A stretch of DNA of 64,000 bases from an uncultured Eubacteriales bacterium. GTDB lineage: Bacteria; Bacillota; Clostridia; Oscillospirales; Acutalibacteraceae. The stretch lies in NCBI GenBank assembly GCA_934486615.1, contig CAKSQO010000009.1, forward strand, positions 1 through 64,000, written 5' to 3'. A program made the translations under genes and the position numbers. Below, piece by piece: positions 59,668 through 64,000 of the stretch. The notes beneath the pieces are model-generated. The model was not told the origin of the DNA and did no database searches. It saw only the letters and a program-made list of their open reading frames with translations. Every line of letters starts with the position of its first letter. The stretch's first letter is position 1.

Positions 59668-60912
59668 TTACTTCAGGCTCGGAAGGTTCGGAGCAAGCGG
59701 CCTTCTGGGAGTGCCGCCGCCGCCGACGGTCGCCTTGGAGTTGTTGGTGATGACCTTGAGATTCTCGATCATGGCCTTGAGATCCTTGGCCCATGCGCGG
59801 TTTACGGAGTCGGCAGTCATGCTGTAGTTGCCGTTGATGTTGATGCCGTAAGCCTTCTTGACCTCGTCGATAACGGCAATGTCACCGCAGAAGTTGTACT
59901 CCTCCCAAGCGGAATCATCAACGATGTAGCAGCCGTAATCCTGAAGCGCCTTAAAGATCTTCTTACCGGGCTTGGTGGTGATGCCGAGGCTCTCGGCAGT
60001 CACGTTCGGATCGATGGCGAGCAGGCTGCCCATTCTTACGTTGGGGTTCTTACCGGCGTAAGCGCCTTCCGACGCGCCCGAGTCAGCGGTCTTGGCAGGC
60101 CAGGTGTAACCCATAGTCTCCCAGTCGAAGTACAGGCAGGTCTTGCCGAATACGTCGAGCTTGAGCGAGTGGTGAATGTCTTCGTCGTTTGTCAGCTCAC
60201 CGAGTCGGATAGAGCCGCCGAGGGTGGACAGGTAGCTGCCGTAGTGCGATCCGAAGTATCCCAAATCATAGATGTCGACCTTTCCGCCGCCGATACCGAC
60301 AACGTAGTTGGCGTCGGTGGTGTCGCGGCAGGTGGGCTGCAGCTGTATTATGTAGCGGCCGTCAGGCTGCAGTATAGCGGAACAGCAGTTACCGCGCAGT
60401 TCTTTGGAAATGGTCACTCCGCGCGGCCAGTATATCTTGCCGCCGCGATGATAGTTGGTGACGTCGTCAGGCCAACGGTCATGCATGGTGGATTTGACGA
60501 TCTCGAGCTGTTCGTCGTTCTCATCGGTAGTCCAGATGTATTCCTCATCGAATCCGTATGCATCATAGAACTCGAATCCGACATGCTCATACTTCGCATT
60601 GGAGCCGAGCGGCATATTCCATATGGAATCACGGGAAAAGGGCCACGTCCACGGATCGCGTTCGCCGGACATGGTCTCGTATCCGAGATCGGCGTTGCCG
60701 TAGTGGCCGTATTTATCGAAGCTTGCCCTCTGCGCCTCATTCTTGCTGGTGTCGTAAGCGGTAGACGAGGTGTTGCTCTCGGTCTTGCCCGACGCTGCCT
60801 TGCTTGATGAGCCGGAAGACGTGCTGTCTCCGCCGCCCGAGCAGGACGCAAGTATACCCGCTATAAGCGCAACGCTTGTTAAGCGCGAAAAAGCGGTAAG
60901 GATTTTTTTCAT
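59668..60912 (-). CDS. Lipoprotein of unknown function, paralog 3 of tandem triplet
   Basis: A 414-residue lipoprotein, lipobox ILASC, first of the three in transcription order. Shares all family blocks (KYGHYGNADLGYETMSGER, LSTLGGSIRLGELTND, NPNVRMGSLLAIDPN). In the same relative position the variable part reads DVTNYHRGGKIYWPRG. Codon use is less GC-rich than in paralogs 1 and 2. Start 60912 has GGGAGG upstream; an upstream ATG at 61017 would add a segment with no signal peptide. Promoter at 61008-61036. Confidence 0.8.
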   Translation of the reverse strand: MKKILTAFSRLTSVALIAGILASCSGGGDSTSSGSSSKAASGKTESNTSSTAYDTSKNEAQRASFDKYGHYGNADLGYETMSGERDPWTWPFSRDSIWNMPLGSNAKYEHVGFEFYDAYGFDEEYIWTTDENDEQLEIVKSTMHDRWPDDVTNYHRGGKIYWPRGVTISKELRGNCCSAILQPDGRYIIQLQPTCRDTTDANYVVGIGGGKVDIYDLGYFGSHYGSYLSTLGGSIRLGELTNDEDIHHSLKLDVFGKTCLYFDWETMGYTWPAKTADSGASEGAYAGKNPNVRMGSLLAIDPNVTAESLGITTKPGKKIFKALQDYGCYIVDDSAWEEYNFCGDIAVIDEVKKAYGININGNYSMTADSVNRAWAKDLKAMIENLKVITNNSKATVGGGGTPRRPLAPNLPSLK

Positions 60913-61007
60913 CTGGTGATACCTCCCTGAAAACAATAACCTGAAAACAATAATAGGAGTATGATCTTGCACTCTTTGAGTTCGATTCGCTCCACATATG
61001 CACAAGA

Positions 61008-61036
61008 ATATTAACATTTTTTACGAGCTAAATCAA
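61008..61036 (-). promoter_or_regulatory. Promoter of the lipoprotein array
   Basis: On the minus strand TTGATT (61031-61036), 17-bp spacer, TAATAT (61008-61013), about 95 bp before the start at 60912. The leader has two AAAACAATAA direct repeats (about 60929-60953). Confidence 0.78.
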
Positions 61037-61161
61037 GTAAAAAGCACCGATTAAGCACACATCTGTGAAATGTCAACATACTTATGCCGCCCGCTTTGTG
61101 CAACTTTTCAGTCAGCTTCGCTGCAGAAGAGTGCTTGTTTTGCAATCGGGAACAAAAAATG

Positions 61162-61190
61162 TTGAAAATCGGGCGAAGCTGGTCTATAAT
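61162..61190 (+). promoter_or_regulatory. Promoter of the CofE-like/ATP-grasp pair
   Basis: TTGAAA (61162-61167), 17-bp spacer, TATAAT (61185-61190). A CGGCCGTGCTTCGGCCG hairpin lies in the leader (about 61241-61258), just before the ribosome site. Confidence 0.82.
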
Positions 61191-61279
61191 AATGTAGTTA
61201 CCGGACGCGCCCGAAAGCAAGCGCGTCGCCGACAAATACCTTCGGCCGTGCTTCGGCCGACAAAACGGAGGAATCACCT

Positions 61280-62080
61280 GTGCTGCCTTTTGTTCCCAAC
61301 GGTACCAAAAAGCTGGTCATCTCGACCGACTGGGGCGACTACGCCCGATATCCCGTTCACACTCACGTTGTAATGAGCGGCGACGACCTTGAAGAAATGA
61401 TGGAGCGCTACCTTATGCCCTACCTGCAGAAGGGTGATATGATCTTCATCAGCGAGAAGATCGTCGCTATCAGCCAGGGACGCGCGTTCCCGATCGACGA
61501 GATAAAGCCGTCGAAGCTCGCAAACTTCCTGTGCAAATTCGTTTATAAGACCCCCTACGGCATCGGCCTCGGCTCGCCGTGGACGATGGAGCTTGCCATT
61601 CGCGAGCTGGGCGCTCCGAAGATCCTGTTCGCCGCCGCCTGCTCGGCCGTGACCAAGCTGTTCGGCATACGCGGTGTGTTCTACCGTATCTGCGGCCCGC
61701 GCGCGCGCGCCATCGACGGCCCGTGCGACTGCACGCTCCCGCCGTACAACCACTATGCGAAGCTCGCGCCGAAGGACCCCGACAAGGTCGCGGCAAAGCT
61801 CGCCGAAAAGACGGGCAACGAGGTCGTCATCATCGACGCAAACGACCTCGGCGTCGAGGTGCTCGGCCGCAGCAACAAAAAGCGCGAGATTCCGCAGTGC
61901 CGCGCCATTTTTAAGGACAATCCGCTCGACCAGTCGCGCCAGCAGACCCCGCTTTGCATCGTGCGCCCCGTCTCCAAGGAGGAGGGCGAGCGCCTGACCG
62001 CGGAGCTTAACGCCGCCATCGCCGAGGGCAGGCTCGGAGGCGACGCTGAGGACGCCGACAACGGGGACAAGACCGAATGA
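61280..62080 (+). CDS. CofE-like (F420-0:gamma-glutamyl ligase family) protein
   Basis: A 266-residue protein of the F420_ligase (CofE) fold, which in methanogens adds glutamates to F420-0. Marks seen: MIFISEKIVAISQGRAFP near residue 55, YGIGLGSPWTMELAI near 94, IDGPCDCTLPPYNHYAKLAP near 147 and VVIIDANDLGVEVLG near 180. Clostridia with this gene do not make F420, so the real substrate is unknown. Start is GTG at 61280 (GGAGG 9 nt upstream). Its stop overlaps the next gene by ATGA, so the two products are coupled. The C-terminal 25 residues are Asp/Glu-rich. Confidence 0.82.
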   Translation: MLPFVPNGTKKLVISTDWGDYARYPVHTHVVMSGDDLEEMMERYLMPYLQKGDMIFISEKIVAISQGRAFPIDEIKPSKLANFLCKFVYKTPYGIGLGSPWTMELAIRELGAPKILFAAACSAVTKLFGIRGVFYRICGPRARAIDGPCDCTLPPYNHYAKLAPKDPDKVAAKLAEKTGNEVVIIDANDLGVEVLGRSNKKREIPQCRAIFKDNPLDQSRQQTPLCIVRPVSKEEGERLTAELNAAIAEGRLGGDAEDADNGDKTE

Positions 62081-63087
62081 GACGCATAAAATACCTGATA
62101 AAGCGCATCGCCCGTATGGACTACGGCGCTATGCTGCGCGTGGTAAAGCTGATACACAAGAAAACGGGCAAAAACAGCGTGTGGCTGTTTTTCGATATGA
62201 TCCGCTGCGGTATGAAGTACGGCGCGGGCTATCAGGACTACCGCCTGTGCGAGTTTTACAATCTCACGCCCGAGCAGCGCGCGACCTATGTTACGCGCGG
62301 CATAAACAATCAGATCGTCGCCAAGCTCAACCGCCGCGAAGCGTACCACTTCGTTGAGGATAAGACCGAGTTCAACACGATATTCGCCGACTTCCTCGGC
62401 CGCGGCTGGCTGAATATGGAAAAGGCGGGCGAGAGCGAGTTCGAGGACTTTATGGCAAGCCGCGAGGTAATAATCTCAAAGCCCGCCGCATCCACCTGCG
62501 GCAAGGGCGTTGAGAAGCTGAAAAAGTCCGATTTTGCCTCGCTTAAGGCGATGTACGCTCATCTGAAAGAGCAGGGCAGCGGGCTTATCGAGGACTGCCT
62601 TGAGCAGCACCCCGACATCAGCGCCATCTACCCTCATTCGATAAACACGCTCAGAATTGTGACCGTCATCGGCCGCGACAACGAGCCGCACGTCGTTTAC
62701 GCATTCATTCGCATTGGCAACGGCGGACGCTACGTCGACAACATAAATGCGGGCGGCATGGCCGCTCCGATCGAGCTTGAGAGCGGGCGCATACAGTACG
62801 CGGCGTTCGACAAGGACTCAAACTACTACGATGTGCACCCGAGCACGGGCTGCCCGATAGTCGGCCGCGTGATCCCTTATTGGAAGGAGTCGCTCGAGAC
62901 CTGCCTGAAAGCGGCGAAGATGGTCGACGGGCTCGGCTACGTCGGCTGGGACATCGCCGTCACGCCGAACGGTCCGGTGCTCATAGAGGGCAACCACTTC
63001 CCGGGCCACGACATTCTGCAAATGCCCCCCCACGTCCCCGATAAAATCGGGATGCTCCCGAGGTTCAGGGAATTTATTGATATTTAA
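62077..63087 (+). CDS. ATP-grasp protein (sugar-transfer-associated type)
   Basis: A 336-residue protein matching the ATPgrasp_ST (PF14397-like) group: FADFLGRGWLNM, IISKPAASTCGKGVEKL (ATP-binding Lys), LIEDCLEQHPDISAIYP, LRIVTVIGR, and VGWDIAVTPNGPVLIEGNHF with the Asp/Glu/Asn metal ligands of the grasp fold. Such enzymes form amide or similar bonds through an acyl phosphate. The four-base overlap with the CofE-like gene points to one pathway, perhaps successive amino acid addition to a shared acceptor. The acceptor cannot be inferred. Terminated at 63092-63125. Confidence 0.85.
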   Translation: MRRIKYLIKRIARMDYGAMLRVVKLIHKKTGKNSVWLFFDMIRCGMKYGAGYQDYRLCEFYNLTPEQRATYVTRGINNQIVAKLNRREAYHFVEDKTEFNTIFADFLGRGWLNMEKAGESEFEDFMASREVIISKPAASTCGKGVEKLKKSDFASLKAMYAHLKEQGSGLIEDCLEQHPDISAIYPHSINTLRIVTVIGRDNEPHVVYAFIRIGNGGRYVDNINAGGMAAPIELESGRIQYAAFDKDSNYYDVHPSTGCPIVGRVIPYWKESLETCLKAAKMVDGLGYVGWDIAVTPNGPVLIEGNHFPGHDILQMPPHVPDKIGMLPRFREFIDI

Positions 63088-63091
63088 CAAA

Positions 63092-63125
63092 AAAGCGGAC
63101 TGCTCAAACAAAAGCAGTCCGCTTT
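63092..63125 (+). terminator. Terminator of the CofE-like/ATP-grasp pair
   Basis: AAAGCGGACTGCT (63092-63104) pairs perfectly with AGCAGTCCGCTTT (63113-63125). Few Ts follow on the plus strand; the minus strand continues TTTGTTAAA. Between 63190 and 63240 one terminal hairpin of the MITE-like repeat (GCCTCCCCTTGAAGTAAGG) is present; no gene in 63126-63268. Confidence 0.75.
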
Positions 63126-63269
63126 CGGTTTATGTAATAGTAAAGGGGCAGGTGTACCGACAAAGGCACAGATTGGATTATGGTAAGCAACGCGCTTCAA
63201 AAGCCTCCCCTTGAAGTAAGGGGAGGCTTTTTCGGTGCAGCGCACACATTCAATATCCATTAAAAACGC

Positions 63270-63332
63270 GCCCCGCGTAAGGAGTGCTTCAGCGAGTTCC
63301 AAACTCGCTGAAGCAGTTGCTCGACGCGGGGC
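63270..63332 (-). terminator. Repeated long-stem terminator, copy T5
   Basis: GCCCCGCG (63270-63277) pairs with CGCGGGGC (63325-63332), with inner CTTCAGCGAGTT/AACTCGCTGAAG; the minus strand continues GCGTTTTTAATGG. It lies about 58 bp after the stop at 63391. Confidence 0.82.
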
Positions 63333-63390
63333 ACTTATTTATCCGATATTCACGCTCCGTGCGCGGACAGGCCGCCCTCGGCGGCGCGGA

Positions 63391-64000
63391 TTAAAAGTTG
63401 TGCCAACGCAGCCACGCGTGGCAGAGGTCGACCCAGCTTTGCAGACGGGGGTCAATCCTGTCGGGTGACCAGTGCATCGGGGTAAGCTTCATATCCGCAA
63501 GCGACAGTCCGTGAGGGCCGTCGCCGAAAACGTGCAGCTCATACGGCACATTGTGCGCTTTGAGCGCAAGCGCGAGCAGAAGCGAGTTCTCGCTCGGCAC
63601 GGCGTTGTCGTTGGCGGTCGTCCAGATGAACGTCGGCGGCGTGTTCTCGGTCACGGCGTTTTCGAGCGACAGTTTCCTTATCATCTCGGGGGCTTCCTTA
63701 TTTGTGCCGAGCAGGCAATTGCGCGAGCCGAAATGAGTGCTCTCGCCGAGGGTCACGACCGGGTAGCACAGCACGCATGAGTCGGGGCGCATGACCGACG
63801 GCTCCTCGCCGAGCGCATCGACGACGACCTGCTCGCCGTAAAGCGAGCTTACCATGCCCGCGAGGTGTCCGCCCGCGGAGAAGCCGAGCACGGAGATATG
63901 CTTCGGGTCAAGCTCGAAGCGCTCCGCGTTCTTGCGCACGAGCGCGACGGCCGCCGCGCCCTCGATAAGCTGCTGCGGATACTGCGCGGGGGCGCAGGTG
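63391..64000 (-). CDS. Alpha/beta hydrolase (BD-FAE-like esterase), 5' end outside the window
   Basis: C-terminal ~203 residues of an esterase/lipase-type hydrolase; the reading frame stays open to the window edge, so the start lies beyond 64000. It shows QYPQQLIEGAAAVALVRKN, then the nucleophile elbow LGFSAGGHLAG, the acid region ANDNAVPSENSLL and the catalytic His in FGDGPHGLSLAD. These are typical of acetyl-xylan or feruloyl-type esterases. Frame choice follows from the continuous homology-like pattern; an internal GTG at 63939 is not the start. Substrate unknown. Confidence 0.85.
   Translation of the reverse strand, partial: TCAPAQYPQQLIEGAAAVALVRKNAERFELDPKHISVLGFSAGGHLAGMVSSLYGEQVVVDALGEEPSVMRPDSCVLCYPVVTLGESTHFGSRNCLLGTNKEAPEMIRKLSLENAVTENTPPTFIWTTANDNAVPSENSLLLALALKAHNVPYELHVFGDGPHGLSLADMKLTPMHWSPDRIDPRLQSWVDLCHAWLRWHNF

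Noticed and set aside
1..64000. tRNA, rRNA, prophage or insertion-sequence genes
   Set aside because: None was recognised on reading the gaps and products; no transposase, integrase or phage structural motif is present. A tRNAscan/Infernal run would be decisive.

Overview
The window looks like the chromosome of a GC-rich, anaerobic, spore-forming Clostridia member, most likely Oscillospiraceae/Ruminococcaceae-like. Support: class III (oxygen-sensitive) ribonucleotide reductase NrdD/NrdG and no aerobic enzymes; a Firmicutes-type L27 with its processing protease Prp; Mini-RNase III, RNase Y, GatCAB, an M-box upstream of mgtE, DUF1540 and GGGtGRT proteins; and a SleC/SpoVB-like sporulation block. 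No tRNA, rRNA, prophage, transposase or CRISPR array was recognised. This assignment is inference from gene content, not from a marker tree.

Layout. 0.2-7.3 kb: a G5/3D-domain wall protein, a cadC-HMA-cadA metal resistance operon with promoter and candidate operator, and a two-gene ABC transporter. 7.5-14.1 kb: MMPL exporter operon (DUF308, MMPL, heptad-repeat partner) with a TetR regulator, then a membrane-anchored propeller-like protein. 14.7-20.6 kb: nrdD-nrdG-dut behind a promoter with paired NrdR-like boxes, and apgM-lexA-small membrane protein. 20.7-24.3 kb: DUF5050-like protein and a compact sortase locus (APKTG substrate, class B sortase, LCP protein). 25.4-29.7 kb: sporulation-type operon (Pro-rich protein, SleC-like protein, peptidoglycan-binding protein, SpoVB-like flippase). 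29.8-32.8 kb: rplU-prp-rpmA and obg-mrnC. 33-42.6 kb: metallopeptidase lipoprotein, LMW phosphatase, GGGtGRT/NifU-like pair, galE, DUF1540, secDF. 42.7-56.3 kb: aminotransferase, rny, ABC-F, M-box/mgtE, gatCAB, ABC exporter. 56.8-64 kb: three tandem paralogous lipoproteins of unknown function, a CofE-like/ATP-grasp gene pair, and an alpha/beta hydrolase cut by the window end.

The intergenic spaces are unusually rich in repeats. Three layers can be read: (i) a MITE-like element of about 200-370 bp with inverted ends, in both orientations; (ii) chains of interchangeable 25-30 bp hairpin cassettes joined by CGCGGACAA-like links; (iii) a roughly 60-bp long-stem hairpin, five copies, each 55-145 bp after a stop codon and followed by T-rich sequence, so probably a repeated terminator. 

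The most interesting unexplained items are the lipoprotein triplet, the CofE-like/ATP-grasp couple, the sortase mini-locus, the GGGtGRT/NifU pair and the repeat architecture. None can be shown to be a new system from sequence reading alone; the decisive searches are listed with each finding.
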